Source: Pseudomonas sp. stari2
Lineage (GTDB): Bacteria > Pseudomonadota > Gammaproteobacteria > Pseudomonadales > Pseudomonadaceae
Assembly: GCF_040760005.1 (NCBI RefSeq)
Contig: NZ_CP099760.1
Location: 248,001-312,000 of the forward strand
Length of the DNA: 64,000 bases
Direction of reading: 5' to 3'
The notes under the pieces were generated by a model. The model was not told where the DNA came from and did no database searches. It saw nothing but the letters and a program-made list of their open reading frames with translations. Both the position numbers and the translations under genes were made by a program. Each line of letters opens with the position of its first letter. Position 1 is the stretch's first letter. Below are positions 36,093-45,634 of the stretch, piece after piece.

Positions 36093-36728
36093 TTACTTGC
36101 GGTTCAGCATCACCGGCAACTGCGCCACCAGCTTGGCATTGTTCAACGGCGCACGAATGAACCCGCGCTGCGTTCCGTCCGGCCCGATCACCGCCAGATT
36201 CCCGCTGTGATCCACCGTGTAATTCGGCTTGCTGGTGTCCGCTGGAATGAACGGAATGCTCACTGCGTTGGCGACCTTCTGCAGCTCCTCGATCGATTTC
36301 GGCGTCAGGCCGATGAACTGCGGATCGAAGTAGCCCAAGTACTGCTTCAACTGCGCAGGGTTGTCGCGGTTCGGGTCGACGCTGACCAGTACGATCTGCA
36401 ACTTGTCCACTGCATCCTTCGGCAGTTCGCTCTTGATCTGGCGCAGTTGGGCGAGGGTGGTCGGGCAGATGTCCGGGCAGAAGGTGTAGCCGAAGAACAG
36501 CAGGCTCCACTTACCCTTGAGCTCGTTGACCGTGACTGGCTGGCCGTCCTGATTGGTCATCGTCACGTCCGGCAGGTTGCGGCTCTGCGGCAGTAGGATG
36601 ATGCCGGCGTCGATCAGCGCGGTCGGGTCGCCCTGACCCTTGCCGCTCAGCACTTTGTTGACGGTCAGGCCGAGGATCAGCGCGATCACGGCCACGAGGA
36701 TGAAGACGGTTTTCTGGGTTCGAGTCAT
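36093..36728 (-). CDS. Sco1/SenC copper chaperone
   Basis: 211 residues. One N-terminal helix ([16 protein letters not shown]) anchors a periplasmic thioredoxin-fold domain. The copper motif CxxxC is FCPDICP, and the third ligand is His in YTVDHSG. It inserts copper in the CuA centre of cytochrome oxidase subunit II. Its ATG overlaps the heme O synthase stop by four bases; it is the last gene of the oxidase assembly run. Confidence 0.92.
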   Translation of the reverse strand: MTRTQKTVFILVAVIALILGLTVNKVLSGKGQGDPTALIDAGIILLPQSRNLPDVTMTNQDGQPVTVNELKGKWSLLFFGYTFCPDICPTTLAQLRQIKSELPKDAVDKLQIVLVSVDPNRDNPAQLKQYLGYFDPQFIGLTPKSIEELQKVANAVSIPFIPADTSKPNYTVDHSGNLAVIGPDGTQRGFIRAPLNNAKLVAQLPVMLNRK

Positions 36729-37624
36729 AGGTTCAACAGTAAGTAGTGGTCTACGAGCAGGGCGATGAACAGCAGAAACAAGTACCAGATAGAGTACTTG
36801 AAGGTGTTGATCGCCGCGTGCGGCCGAGTGCCACGGTACAGCACCACGGCCCATTGCAGAAACCGCGCGCCCAGCCCGAGGGCACAGATCAGATACAGCG
36901 CGCCGCTCATATGGATCACGTACGGCAACAGGCTGACCGCCAGCAGCGCGAAGGTGTACAGCAGAATGTGCACCTTGGTGTAGTGCTCGCCGTGGGTGAC
37001 CGGCAACATCGGGATGTCGGCCTTGGCGTATTCCTCCTTGCGGTGGATCGCCAGCGCCCAGAAGTGCGGCGGGGTCCAGGCGAAGATGATCAACACCAGC
37101 AGCAACGGTTCGGCGCTGACGTGGCCGGTGGCGGCGGTCCAGCCAAGCAGCGGCGGTGCGGCGCCGGCCAGACCGCCGATGACGATGTTCTGTGGCGTCG
37201 CGCGTTTGAGGAAACCGGTGTAGATCACCGCGTAGCCGAGCAGCGAGGCCAGGGTCAGCCAGGCGGTCAGCGGATTGGTGAAGGTCAGCAGCAAGGCCTG
37301 ACCAAGCAGCGCCAATACCAGCGCAAAGGTCAGCGCCGCCGTGGGCGAAACCCGGCCCTCGGCCAGCGGCCGTTTGTGGGTGCGCGCCATGACCGCGTCG
37401 ATGCGCCGATCCACCACATGATTGACCGCCGCCGCACCACCGGCACACAACGCGATCCCCAGATTGCCGAACACCAGCACCGTCCACGGCACCCCGGCGC
37501 GGGTCGCGAGGAACATGCCGACCAGCGAGGTGATGAGCATCAGCACCACGACTTTCGGTTTGGTCAGCTCCAGATAGTCTCGCCACAACGCCTGCGCGGG
37601 ACGTTCGCCGATCAGAATCGCCAT
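36725..37624 (-). CDS. ctaB: Protoheme IX farnesyltransferase (heme O synthase, CtaB/CyoE)
   Basis: 299 residues with about nine hydrophobic helices, UbiA-type prenyltransferase. The first Asp-rich motif is [17 protein letters not shown] with the preceding NHVVD. It converts heme B to heme O by adding a farnesyl chain. Start overlaps the heme A synthase gene end by 13 bases and its end overlaps the Sco start by four, so the set is tightly coupled. Confidence 0.93.
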   Translation of the reverse strand: MAILIGERPAQALWRDYLELTKPKVVVLMLITSLVGMFLATRAGVPWTVLVFGNLGIALCAGGAAAVNHVVDRRIDAVMARTHKRPLAEGRVSPTAALTFALVLALLGQALLLTFTNPLTAWLTLASLLGYAVIYTGFLKRATPQNIVIGGLAGAAPPLLGWTAATGHVSAEPLLLVLIIFAWTPPHFWALAIHRKEEYAKADIPMLPVTHGEHYTKVHILLYTFALLAVSLLPYVIHMSGALYLICALGLGARFLQWAVVLYRGTRPHAAINTFKYSIWYLFLLFIALLVDHYLLLNL

Positions 37625-38691
37625 GGCGTCTCTCCTTTTATTGTGATGGGCGCCGCCGACTGTTTACGCGGGCTCAGACGCCAGCCCACGAGCATCGGCT
37701 GCTTGACCCGAACCAGACTGGTCCGCGCGTGATAGTTGACCAGCACCATGGTCAGCAAAAGCGCTGCGCCGCCGGCGTTGTGCGCCACGGCCACCGGCAG
37801 TGGCAGATGAAACAGCACGTTGCTGATTCCGAGGGTGATTTGCGCAGCGAGGGCGATCAGCACCAGCCCGGCCAGTCGCGTCATGCCCACGCCTTTCAGT
37901 TGCCACGCCAGACCAAGCAGAACAATCGTCACCAGCAGAGCGCCGATGCGGTGGGTCAGGTGAATCGCCGTGCGCGCATCGCTGTCGAGTTGCCCGCCGA
38001 GGTAGTTGGGGCCGATGTGTTGGGTCAGGTGAAAGCCGTTGGCGAAATCCGCCGGCGGCAGCCATTGGCCGTGGCAGGTCGGGAAGTCGATGCAGGCCAC
38101 CGCCGCATAGTTGGAACTGACCCAGCCGCCGAGGGCAATCTGGCCGATCACCAGCAGCAATCCGGCGGTGGCCCAATATTGCAGACGCTTGGGCACAGTC
38201 AGCGCCGGCAGCACGCCGGACAGTCTCAATGTCAGCAGAAACAGCAGACTCAAGGTCGCGAAGCCACCGAGCAAATGCCCGGTCACCACTTGCGGCCAGA
38301 GCTTGAGCGTCACCGTCCACATGCCGAACGCGGCCTGGGCGAACACCACCGCCAGCAGAAACAGCGGCAGTTTCAGCGGTTGCCCCGGATGACGGCGGTT
38401 AACCCACGCGCGACCAGCCAGAATCGAGATCAGCATGCCCAGGGTGCCGGCGAAGTAGCGGTGGATCATCTCGTTCCAGCCTTTGTGCGCCTCCACTGGC
38501 GAGTCGGGGTAATGCAGTTCGGCATGGGCCAGTTGGGCTTCGCTTTTCGGCACGCTGATGAACCCGTAGCAGCCGGGCCAGTCTGGACAGCCGAGGCCGG
38601 CGTGGGTCAGGCGGGTATAGGCGCCGAGCAGCACCACGATCAGTGCCAGCAGGGTGGCAAATAGCGCGAGGCGAAATCCAGGTTTGGCCAT
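37612..38691 (-). CDS. ctaA: Heme A synthase (CtaA/COX15)
   Basis: 359 residues with eight hydrophobic helices in two similar halves. Heme-ligand histidines are seen in [19 protein letters not shown] and [13 protein letters not shown] in the first half and in [20 protein letters not shown] and [11 protein letters not shown] in the second. It oxidises heme O to heme A for the caa3 oxidase. A cysteine pair (GCPDWPGC) is typical of proteobacterial CtaA. Confidence 0.92.
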   Translation of the reverse strand: MAKPGFRLALFATLLALIVVLLGAYTRLTHAGLGCPDWPGCYGFISVPKSEAQLAHAELHYPDSPVEAHKGWNEMIHRYFAGTLGMLISILAGRAWVNRRHPGQPLKLPLFLLAVVFAQAAFGMWTVTLKLWPQVVTGHLLGGFATLSLLFLLTLRLSGVLPALTVPKRLQYWATAGLLLVIGQIALGGWVSSNYAAVACIDFPTCHGQWLPPADFANGFHLTQHIGPNYLGGQLDSDARTAIHLTHRIGALLVTIVLLGLAWQLKGVGMTRLAGLVLIALAAQITLGISNVLFHLPLPVAVAHNAGGAALLLTMVLVNYHARTSLVRVKQPMLVGWRLSPRKQSAAPITIKGETPWRF

Positions 38692-38701
38692 GACGATGCC
38701 C

Positions 38702-39283
38702 TTATCCGATGTTCGACAGTTTCAGCAGGTGACGCAGGTCGTTGAGCAGATCCTTGCCCTTCACACTCGGGTCGTAGCGCAGCACGAGATTGCCGTGGGG
38801 ATCGATGATCCAGAGCTGCGGCGTGGCCTTGTCGCCGGTGACCTTGCTGAATGCGGCGGCGTCCAGCGGATAGCGTTGCAGTTGTGGATATTCGCGGGTC
38901 AGCTTGGCTTCGTAGTCGGCCGTCAGCGGTTGCGCGGCGGCGAGGGCATGGCTGGCGCGGCCGGCATCGCGGCCGAGGCCGATCTGGATCTGCCGCGCCA
39001 GGTACACCAGTTGCTGGCAGTCCACCGCGCAGTCCTTCGGCGCGGTCACCAGCATCTGCCAGCGTTCTTCGTCAGCCGTCACGCCGAGGTCGGCGCGGCT
39101 CTGGCCATTGCCGATCAGCTCGCCGTGATAACTGCGTCCTTCCGGCACCCAGAACTGCAATTTATACATGCCGGTGGCGAGGATCATCGGGCCGATCACG
39201 CCGAGCAGGATCAACAGCAGTTGAATGCGCCCGCGGCGGCGACCGGCCGGGGCCTTGGCATCAGACATGCTGGGTGGATTCAT
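38702..39283 (-). CDS. Conserved membrane protein of the oxidase cluster
   Basis: 193 residues. One N-terminal helix (IQLLLILLGVIGPMILATGMY) and a periplasmic domain that resembles a Sco/thioredoxin-like fold: CAVDCQQLVYLARQIQIG has a CxxxC spacing, and ATPQLWIIDPHGNLVLRYD is like the redoxin core. It matches PA0111 by position (from memory). Start at 39283 (MNPPSMSDAK) is preferred because GGGAG is five bases before it; starts at 39295 and 39268 are possible. It overlaps the SURF1 gene end by 23 bases. Confidence 0.78.
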   Translation of the reverse strand: MNPPSMSDAKAPAGRRRGRIQLLLILLGVIGPMILATGMYKLQFWVPEGRSYHGELIGNGQSRADLGVTADEERWQMLVTAPKDCAVDCQQLVYLARQIQIGLGRDAGRASHALAAAQPLTADYEAKLTREYPQLQRYPLDAAAFSKVTGDKATPQLWIIDPHGNLVLRYDPSVKGKDLLNDLRHLLKLSNIG

Positions 39284-40001
39284 GGCCGCTCCCATGGTGT
39301 TTCTCCTTCGCGTTGTGCAATCCGAGGTAGATGTAGAGACCGAACAGGGCGGTGGCCATGGCGAACCACTGCACGGCGTAGCCGAGGTGTTTTTCCGGGC
39401 CCATGGCAACCACCGGCCAGTCGGCCTGGTAGCTGGCGGGGCCAGGTTCTGCGCGCAGCTCGTAAGCGAAGCCGTCGCGCTCGAGGGTTTTCCACAATTT
39501 GGCGGGTTCGACGGCGGTGACGGTTTGCGGCCAGATGCTGCTGACCGGGTCGGCGTGCAACTGGAAGGTCGTGCCGTGGGCGACATACACCCAGGCATCG
39601 ACATTCACCGCATCGGCCGGGGTCTTGAATTGCGGGGTAACACGCCGGTCCGGCCATGGCAGCCAACCGCGATTGACCAGCAGCCACAGGCCGGTGCGTT
39701 GATCCTGAAACGGTTGCAGCAATTCGACGCCGACCTTGCCGTCACGCTGCCTGTTGTCCAGCAGCAGGCTGTGCGCCGCATCGAACTGGCCGTGCAGATG
39801 TACCCGGCGAAAGGCCGGGTCGGCGCTGTGCAGCAACTCGGTGCTGGCCATCGGCTCGGCGGCCCGGCGCTCGGCGTAACTGGCGAGCAGGGCGGTTTTC
39901 TCCGCGCCCCGGCCCAGTTGCCAGAAGCCCAGCGAAATCAGCAGCGGCAGCAGCAAGGCGACCACCAGCGTCGGCACGACGCCCGGCCGGAAGCGCTTCA
40001 T
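39261..40001 (-). CDS. SURF1 family cytochrome oxidase assembly protein
   Basis: 246 residues with one helix at each end (VVPTLVVALLLPLLISLGFW and YAVQWFAMATALFGLYIYLGL) and a periplasmic region between, the SURF1 layout. Family segments: LLVNRGWLPW and GFWQLGRG. Thought to help heme A insertion in subunit I. It is divergent from the DUF2909 gene with a 71-base gap that must hold a promoter for the leftward assembly genes. Confidence 0.9.
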   Translation of the reverse strand: MKRFRPGVVPTLVVALLLPLLISLGFWQLGRGAEKTALLASYAERRAAEPMASTELLHSADPAFRRVHLHGQFDAAHSLLLDNRQRDGKVGVELLQPFQDQRTGLWLLVNRGWLPWPDRRVTPQFKTPADAVNVDAWVYVAHGTTFQLHADPVSSIWPQTVTAVEPAKLWKTLERDGFAYELRAEPGPASYQADWPVVAMGPEKHLGYAVQWFAMATALFGLYIYLGLHNAKEKHHGSGHESTQHV

Positions 40002-40072
40002 GGCCGCGCCAGAAAAGCAGTGAATGCGACCGCTATACTTGATTGCATCGCCTGTACCCCCGGAGTCTTCCC

Positions 40073-40276
40073 ATGCTCAAAGCAGCTATCGTCCTGATGC
40101 TGATTGCCACGGTGATCAGCCTGTTCAGCGGCCTGTTTTTCCTGGTCAAGGACGACAGCAGCTCGAATCGCCTGGTCATCGCCTTGAGTGTTCGGGTGGC
40201 ATTGGCCGCTTGCACCGTCGGCTTGATTGCCTGGGGTTTCTACAGCGGCCAACTGGTGTCGCACGCGCCCTGGTAG
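40073..40276 (+). CDS. Twin transmembrane protein, DUF2909
   Basis: 67 residues, two hydrophobic helices (AAIVLMLIATVISLFSGLFF and ALSVRVALAACTVGLIAWGF) joined by KDDSSSNR. This is the DUF2909 pattern found inside Pseudomonas cytochrome oxidase clusters. It is the only gene of the cluster on the plus strand. ATG at 40073 with CGGAG eight bases before it; an upstream in-frame start would add ten polar residues. Function unknown. Confidence 0.83.
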   Translation: MLKAAIVLMLIATVISLFSGLFFLVKDDSSSNRLVIALSVRVALAACTVGLIAWGFYSGQLVSHAPW

Positions 40277-40289
40277 CTCTGTCCGATCC

Positions 40290-41177
40290 TCAGAGCACGT
40301 AAACGAAGATGAACAGACCGATCCACACCACGTCGACGAAGTGCCAGTACCAGCTCGCGGCTTCGAAGCCGAACTGGTGCTCGTTGTCGAAGTGCCCGCG
40401 CATGATCCGCATGAGCATCACGAACAGAATGATCGTGCCGATGGTCACGTGAGCGCCGTGGAACCCGGTGAGCATGAAGAACGTCGCGCCGTAGATGCCC
40501 GAACCGAGGGTCAGCCCCAGTTCGTGATAGGCGTGCATGTACTCCTCGGCCTGCAACGCGAGGAAGCCGCAACCCAGCAGCACGGTGATCAACAGCCACA
40601 GTTTCAGCGCACCGCGATGACCTTTCTTCAAGGCATGGTGAGCGATGGTGATGGTCACGCTGGAGCTCACCAGCAGGATGGTGTTGATCAGTGGCAGGCC
40701 CCAGGGACTGATGACTTCCTTGGGCGGCGGGAACAGTTTCGGGTCGGGTGTGTGCAGCAGCGGCCAGGTGAACTGGAAGTTCGGCCAGAGCATGTGCGCA
40801 ATGCCTTTGGTGCCTTCGCCGCCCAGCGCCGGACCGGAAATGTGCCGTACATAGAACAGCGCGCCGAAGAAGGCGATGAAGAACATCACCTCGGAGAAGA
40901 TGAACCAGCTCATGCCCCAGCGGAACGAGCGGTCCAACTGCGGGCTGTACAACCCCGCGCGGCTTTCCTTGATCACTGTGCCGAACCAGCCAAACAGCAT
41001 GTACGCGAGCAACAGGCCACCAACGAAAAAGATCAGCGGGCCGTGGGATTCCGGGCGTGCCGCCTTCAGATCGTTGAACCAGGTCGCCAGGCCGTACACC
41101 GTAGTGACCATGCCGATGGTCGCGACGATCGGCCATTTGCTCTGGGCCGGGACGTAATAGTGCTCATGAGTTGCCAT
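40290..41177 (-). CDS. ctaE: Cytochrome c oxidase subunit III
   Basis: 295 residues with seven hydrophobic helices. Conserved segments are SFRWGMSWFIFSEVMFF, the glutamate- and histidine-bearing GLTLGSGIYGATFFMLTGFH and GAHVTIG, and a C-terminal ASWYWHFVDVVWIGLFIFVY. Part of the aa3/caa3-type oxidase core. It lies 25 bases downstream of ctaG on the same strand. Confidence 0.95.
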   Translation of the reverse strand: MATHEHYYVPAQSKWPIVATIGMVTTVYGLATWFNDLKAARPESHGPLIFFVGGLLLAYMLFGWFGTVIKESRAGLYSPQLDRSFRWGMSWFIFSEVMFFIAFFGALFYVRHISGPALGGEGTKGIAHMLWPNFQFTWPLLHTPDPKLFPPPKEVISPWGLPLINTILLVSSSVTITIAHHALKKGHRGALKLWLLITVLLGCGFLALQAEEYMHAYHELGLTLGSGIYGATFFMLTGFHGAHVTIGTIILFVMLMRIMRGHFDNEHQFGFEAASWYWHFVDVVWIGLFIFVYVL

Positions 41178-41202
41178 TTATTGTTCTCCTTATCGGGCAC
41201 GC

Positions 41203-41754
41203 TTAACCGCCAGTGTTTGCAGCCACCGGAGGATGTCGGGCGGTGATATCGAACAGCGTGTAGGACAGCGTCAGGTGCTTCACGTCCTTGGGCATGTCGC
41301 GGTCAACGATGAAACGCACCGGCATCTCGATCTGTTGTCCGGGCTGCAGCACCTGCTGGGTAAAGCAAAAGCATTCGGTCTTGTGGAAATACGCCGCCGC
41401 TTCGCTCGGCGCGATGCTCGGCACGGCTTGGGCGCTCATCGGTTTGTCGGTGGGATTGCGGGCGATGAAGATCATCTCGTTGACCGCGCCGGGGTTGGCC
41501 GTCAGTTCGTCATGCTTGGGGTAGAAGTCCCAAGGCATGTCGACATTGTTGGTCGACAAGAACTGCACCCGCACCTGCCGGGACTTGTCCACAACCTGCT
41601 CGCCCTCGTACTGCCCGGCGGTCTTGCCATTGATGCCGAACGCCTTGCACATCACGTCGTAGATCGGCACCAAAGCAAAACCGAAGACGAACATCGCTAC
41701 CACCACGCCGAGCAGTCGGGTCACCAGTTTTTTCAGCGAAATCGAGTCAGCCAT
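41203..41754 (-). CDS. ctaG: Cytochrome oxidase copper-assembly protein CtaG (COX11)
   Basis: 183 residues: one N-terminal helix (LLGVVVAMFVFGFALVPIYD) and a periplasmic immunoglobulin-like domain. The copper-binding motif is CFCFTQQ. It delivers copper to the CuB site of subunit I. ATG at 41754 chosen; it sits inside the last codons of a 12-codon frame that begins at the end of the subunit I gene. Confidence 0.93.
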   Translation of the reverse strand: MADSISLKKLVTRLLGVVVAMFVFGFALVPIYDVMCKAFGINGKTAGQYEGEQVVDKSRQVRVQFLSTNNVDMPWDFYPKHDELTANPGAVNEMIFIARNPTDKPMSAQAVPSIAPSEAAAYFHKTECFCFTQQVLQPGQQIEMPVRFIVDRDMPKDVKHLTLSYTLFDITARHPPVAANTGG

Positions 41755-41785
41755 GGCGACGGCCCTCAAGGGCTACGGGGTTCAT
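41745..41785 (-). other. 12-codon open frame bridging ctaD and ctaG
   Basis: An ATG overlapping the ctaD stop (AAATGA) opens a frame of 12 codons (MNPVALEGRRHG) whose TGA overlaps codons 2-3 of ctaG (CATGGCTGA). It would keep ribosomes moving from ctaD to ctaG without a gap. Whether it is translated is unknown. Confidence 0.35.
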
Positions 41786-43368
41786 TTCACTTCCGGCGGC
41801 GTGGTGAAGGTGTGATACGGCGCCGGCGACGGCACGCTCCACTCCAGACCTTCGGCGCCATCCCACGGTTTGGCCGGTGCCGGCTCGCCGCCACGGATGG
41901 TCTTGATCACGATGAACAGGAAGAAAATCTGCGTGGCGCCGAACATGAACGCACCGATCGACGAGACCATGTTGAAGTCGGCGAACTGCAGGTTGTAGTC
42001 CGGAATCCGCCGTGGCATGCCCGCCAGTCCCACGAAGTGCATCGGGAAGAAGGTCAGGTTCATGCCGACGAAGGACAGCCAGAAGTGCAGCTTGCCCAGG
42101 GTTTCGTCGTACATGTGGCCGGTCCATTTCGGTAGCCAGTAATAGGCTGAGGCGAAGATCCCGAAGATCGCCCCCGGCACCAGCACGTAGTGGAAGTGCG
42201 CGACCACAAAGTAGGTGTCCTGGTACTGGAAGTCCGCCGGGGCGATGGCCAGCATCAGCCCGGAGAAACCGCCGATGGAGAACAGGATCACGAACGCCAC
42301 GGCAAACAGCATCGGCGTCTCGAAGGTCAGCGAGCCTTGCCACATGGTGCTGGCCCAGTTGAACACCTTCACTCCGGTCGGCACGGCGATGAGCATCGTC
42401 GCGTACATGAAGAACAACTCGCCCACCAGCGGAATGCCCACCACGAACATGTGGTGCGCCCAGACGATGAATGACAGGAACGCGATGCTCGCCGTGGCAT
42501 AGACCATCGAGGTGTAGCCGAACAGCGGCTTGCGCGAGAAGGTCGGGATGATCTGGCTGACGGCGCCGAAGGCCGGCAGGATCATGATGTACACCTCGGG
42601 GTGGCCGAAGAACCAGAACACATGCTGGAACAGCACCGGATCACCGCCACCGGCGGCACTGAAGAAACTGGTGCCGAAGTGGATGTCCATCAGCATCATC
42701 GTCACGCACCCGGCCAGTACCGGCATCACCGCGATCAGCAGGAACGCGGTGATCAGCCAGGTCCAGACGAACAGCGGCATTTTCATCAGGGTCATGCCGG
42801 GGGCGCGCAGGTTGAGGATGGTGGCGATCACGTTGATCGCGCCCATGATCGAACTGATCCCCATCAAGTGGATGGCGAAAATGAAGTAGGTCACGCTTTC
42901 CGGCGCATAGGTCGTGGACAGCGGTGCGTAGAACGTCCAGCCGAAATTCGGCCCGCCACCGGCAGTGAACAGGGTCGAGACCAGCAGCAGAAACGCCGCC
43001 GGCAGCAGCCAGAAACTGAAGTTGTTCATCCGTGGCAGGGCCATGTCCGGCGCGCCGATCATCAACGGGATCATCCAGTTGGCGAGGCCGACGAACGCCG
43101 GCATCACCGCACCGAACACCATCACCAGACCGTGCATGGTGGTCATCTGGTTGAAAAACGCCGGTTCGACGATCTGCAGACCGGGCTGGAACAGCTCGGC
43201 GCGGATCACCATGGCGAACGAGCCGCCGAGCAGGAACATGCAGAACGCGAACCATAGGTACAGCGTGCCGATGTCCTTGTGGTTGGTGGTCAGCACCCAG
43301 CGCATCAGGCCTTTGGCGGGGCCGTGGGCGTGGTCGGCATGACCGTGGTCATCGATGACAGCGCTCAT
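41782..43368 (-). CDS. ctaD: Cytochrome c oxidase subunit I
   Basis: 528 residues with twelve hydrophobic helices. Heme and copper ligands are visible: the low-spin heme His in TTMHGLVMVFG, the His-Tyr cross-link motif GHPEVYIMILP, the CuB pair in WAHHMFVVG, and the heme a3/heme a ligands in YFVVAHFHYVL. The GHPEVY glutamate/tyrosine marks a type A oxidase with D and K proton channels. It reduces oxygen to water and pumps protons. Confidence 0.97.
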   Translation of the reverse strand: MSAVIDDHGHADHAHGPAKGLMRWVLTTNHKDIGTLYLWFAFCMFLLGGSFAMVIRAELFQPGLQIVEPAFFNQMTTMHGLVMVFGAVMPAFVGLANWMIPLMIGAPDMALPRMNNFSFWLLPAAFLLLVSTLFTAGGGPNFGWTFYAPLSTTYAPESVTYFIFAIHLMGISSIMGAINVIATILNLRAPGMTLMKMPLFVWTWLITAFLLIAVMPVLAGCVTMMLMDIHFGTSFFSAAGGGDPVLFQHVFWFFGHPEVYIMILPAFGAVSQIIPTFSRKPLFGYTSMVYATASIAFLSFIVWAHHMFVVGIPLVGELFFMYATMLIAVPTGVKVFNWASTMWQGSLTFETPMLFAVAFVILFSIGGFSGLMLAIAPADFQYQDTYFVVAHFHYVLVPGAIFGIFASAYYWLPKWTGHMYDETLGKLHFWLSFVGMNLTFFPMHFVGLAGMPRRIPDYNLQFADFNMVSSIGAFMFGATQIFFLFIVIKTIRGGEPAPAKPWDGAEGLEWSVPSPAPYHTFTTPPEVK

Positions 43369-43450
43369 GGCCGGTCTCCTTCAAGTGAGTGGACTTGGCA
43401 GGCCGGGGCGCCTTGCCCCGACCGATTCACGAAGTACGCAATAGACCGGC

Positions 43451-44578
43451 TCATTTGCTTTCCGCCTGTTTCAGCTCCAGCACTTCTTTTGGCGTGACCA
43501 TGTCGCCCTTGTTGTTGCCCCAGGCGTTACGTTCGTAGGTCACGACCGCTGCGATATCGACTTCCGAGAGTTGCTTGCCGAACGCCGCCATGGCGGTGCC
43601 CGGTTTGCCGAAGTACACGCGGTGCAGGTGATCGGCTTTCGGCCCGGTGGCAATCGGCGAGCCCTTGAGTGCCGGGAACATTGGCGGCAGGCCCTGACCT
43701 TCGGCCTGGTGACAGGCCACGCAGGTGGTGTGATAGATCTTGTCGCCGCGCTCCTTGAGCTCGTCGAGAGTCCATTCCTTGCTGGTCAGCTCTTTGAGCT
43801 GCGCGGCTTCAGCCTTGCGGTCGGCCAGCCATTTTTCGTAGTCGGCCTTCTCCTTGACGTCGACCACGATCGGCATGAAGCCGTGATCCTTGCCGCACAG
43901 CTCGGCGCACTGGCCACGGTAGATGCCGGGCTTGTCGATGCGCGTCCACGCTTCGTTGACGAACCCGGGAATCGCATCGCGCTTGACCGCGAAAGCGGGT
44001 ACCCACCAGGAGTGGATGACGTCGGCAGAGGTGACGAGGAAGCGCACCTTGGCGCCGATCGGCAGCACCAGTGGCTTGTCGACCTCAAGCAGGTAATGCT
44101 CGCCCTTGGCTTCCTTGTTGTGGATCTGCTCGGCGGGGGTGGCCAGGTTGCTGAAGAACTCGACATCCTGGCCCAGGTATTTGTAATGCCACTTCCACTG
44201 ATAACCGGTGATCTGGATATCGATGTCCGGTTCACTGGTGTCGTACATGCGGATCAGCGTGGCGGTCGCCGGAACGGCCATCGCAACCAGGATCAGCAGC
44301 GGGACGACGGTCCAGAGAATCTCGACGGTGGTGCTTTCGTGGAATTTTGCGGCGACCTGCCCGGTAGAACGGCGGTGCACCATCATCGACCAGAACATGG
44401 CGCCGAAGACGATGATCCCGATCACCACACAGATCCAGAAAATGGTCATGTGCAGGTCGAATACTGCGTGACTGATTTCAGTCGCTCCAGGCGCCATATT
44501 CACAGTCCAGGCTGCATGCGCCGGGCTGAAAATCGACCACAACAGGAGGCCCATCCAGACGTGTGGATGTCGCATCAT
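43451..44578 (-). CDS. ctaC: Cytochrome c oxidase subunit II with fused cytochrome c domain
   Basis: 375 residues. Signal peptide ending near AHAAW, two membrane helices, and a cupredoxin domain with the CuA ligands in VIHSWWVPAF and CAELCGKDHGFMPI. The C-terminal 95 residues are a cytochrome c domain with heme site CVACH and methionine ligand in GTAMAAFGKQ, so the enzyme is a caa3-type oxidase. First gene of the oxidase operon (ctaC-ctaD-ctaG-ctaE), 82 bases before ctaD. Confidence 0.96.
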   Translation of the reverse strand: MMRHPHVWMGLLLWSIFSPAHAAWTVNMAPGATEISHAVFDLHMTIFWICVVIGIIVFGAMFWSMMVHRRSTGQVAAKFHESTTVEILWTVVPLLILVAMAVPATATLIRMYDTSEPDIDIQITGYQWKWHYKYLGQDVEFFSNLATPAEQIHNKEAKGEHYLLEVDKPLVLPIGAKVRFLVTSADVIHSWWVPAFAVKRDAIPGFVNEAWTRIDKPGIYRGQCAELCGKDHGFMPIVVDVKEKADYEKWLADRKAEAAQLKELTSKEWTLDELKERGDKIYHTTCVACHQAEGQGLPPMFPALKGSPIATGPKADHLHRVYFGKPGTAMAAFGKQLSEVDIAAVVTYERNAWGNNKGDMVTPKEVLELKQAESK

Positions 44579-44947
44579 TGCGGGTTCCCCTTATCGTTCT
44601 TGTTATCCCGCCGGCTTTCGCCTGCGGCAAGGGAGCGGCTGCATCAGACTACGAACTTGAATCGCCGGGCCTTGCTGCGGGTGCAGTCGGGCGTCATCAG
44701 CTAACTCCATTCAATGGCGAGTATAGACAGCGGCGGAAAAATGCAATGTGCGGACGTAAATCGGATGAAACAGCTGGCACTTGCGTTCCGGGGCACGAAT
44801 GGAGAAGGATGCAGACGAGTGGTGGCAAACCGATATAACGCAGGTGTATCAAGGATGAAATAATTATGAAAAATGCGTCTTAGCATTTTTCGTAAGCCAG
44901 CTAAGTTATGTCTTCCCTATTTCATTGCCTTGTTTCCTGGAGTTTTC
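44579..44947. other. Gap between ctaC and the conserved hypothetical gene
   Basis: 369 bases between divergent genes without a credible coding frame. It must hold promoters in both directions. The right part is AT-rich and contains a perfect inverted repeat (GAAAAATGC / GCATTTTTC, about 44867-44891) 55 bases before the rightward ATG. Confidence 0.6.
44867..44891. promoter_or_regulatory. AT-rich inverted repeat upstream of the PA0104-like gene
   Basis: GAAAAATGC, about six bases, GCATTTTTC: a perfect 9-base dyad. It could be an operator for the gene at 44948 or a weak terminator of a short rightward transcript. Confidence 0.35.
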
Positions 44948-45580
44948 ATGAACACCGCCGCATTGCGCGAGCAGATCCACATAGCCCGACAACACGAGAT
45001 CGAAACCGGAAAGCTGACCCGTCAGCTCGAAAGCCAACTGCAACACCTGCACCCGGCGATCCAGTTGCCGGAAACCGACGCCAACGGCGTGCTGACGCGT
45101 TTTGTCGCCGCCTACATCGATGAAGTGCCAGACCTGCTGGATGCAGCCAATGAAGTCGCCAGGGAAGCGGGAATCGAGTCACAGATCAAACCGGTGCTGA
45201 AAATCGCCGAACAGTACTTTCTCCAGCCGCCGGTCGGTCTGGACAGTCTGCTGGACGAAGCCTACCTGGCGCATCGCTTTGTCGAAGAGGTCAACGACCT
45301 GTATATCAAGCATTTCGGCCAGCCACTGATCCCCCTGGACATGACGGTCGCCAATCTGATTGCTCACCAGTTGCTCGGTGAGGAGTTTGCCAATCAACTT
45401 GATGAAGTGGTGCACCACGCGGTGGACAGCATGCTCGACGACGACAGCTTTGCGCTGGAGTCGGTGGAAGCCTACCGCGAGAAGCTCAGCAGCCCGGACA
45501 CTGGCGCAGCGTGGAAACGCTGGCCGTGCATGAGTCGCCGTTTGGGCGTGGGCCTGGAGCTGGATCAGCCTGCGGCTTGA
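44948..45580 (+). CDS. Conserved hypothetical protein (PA0104-like)
   Basis: 210 residues, no signal peptide or membrane helix, mostly alpha-helical and acidic (LDEVVHHAVDSMLDDDSFALESVEAYREK). The segment AIQLPETDANGVLTRFVAAYIDEVPDLLDAANEVAREAG reads as a helical bundle (quoted in part: RFVAAYIDEVPDLLDAA). No catalytic motif was recognised. GGAG lies six bases before the ATG at 44948. Conserved between the oxidase operon and the SulP gene in Pseudomonas as far as I recall. Convergent with SulP across a strong terminator. Confidence 0.75.
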   Translation: MNTAALREQIHIARQHEIETGKLTRQLESQLQHLHPAIQLPETDANGVLTRFVAAYIDEVPDLLDAANEVAREAGIESQIKPVLKIAEQYFLQPPVGLDSLLDEAYLAHRFVEEVNDLYIKHFGQPLIPLDMTVANLIAHQLLGEEFANQLDEVVHHAVDSMLDDDSFALESVEAYREKLSSPDTGAAWKRWPCMSRRLGVGLELDQPAA

Positions 45581-45594
45581 TCGCTGCGCAAACG

Positions 45595-45630
45595 TTTGGG
45601 GGGAAACAGATCATTCTGTTTCCCCCCAAA
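45595..45630. terminator. Bidirectional terminator between the hypothetical gene and sulP
   Basis: TTTGGGGGGAAACAGA, four bases, then its exact complement: a 16-base perfect stem between converging genes, 14 bases after the rightward stop. Confidence 0.85.
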
Positions 45631-45634
45631 GGCT

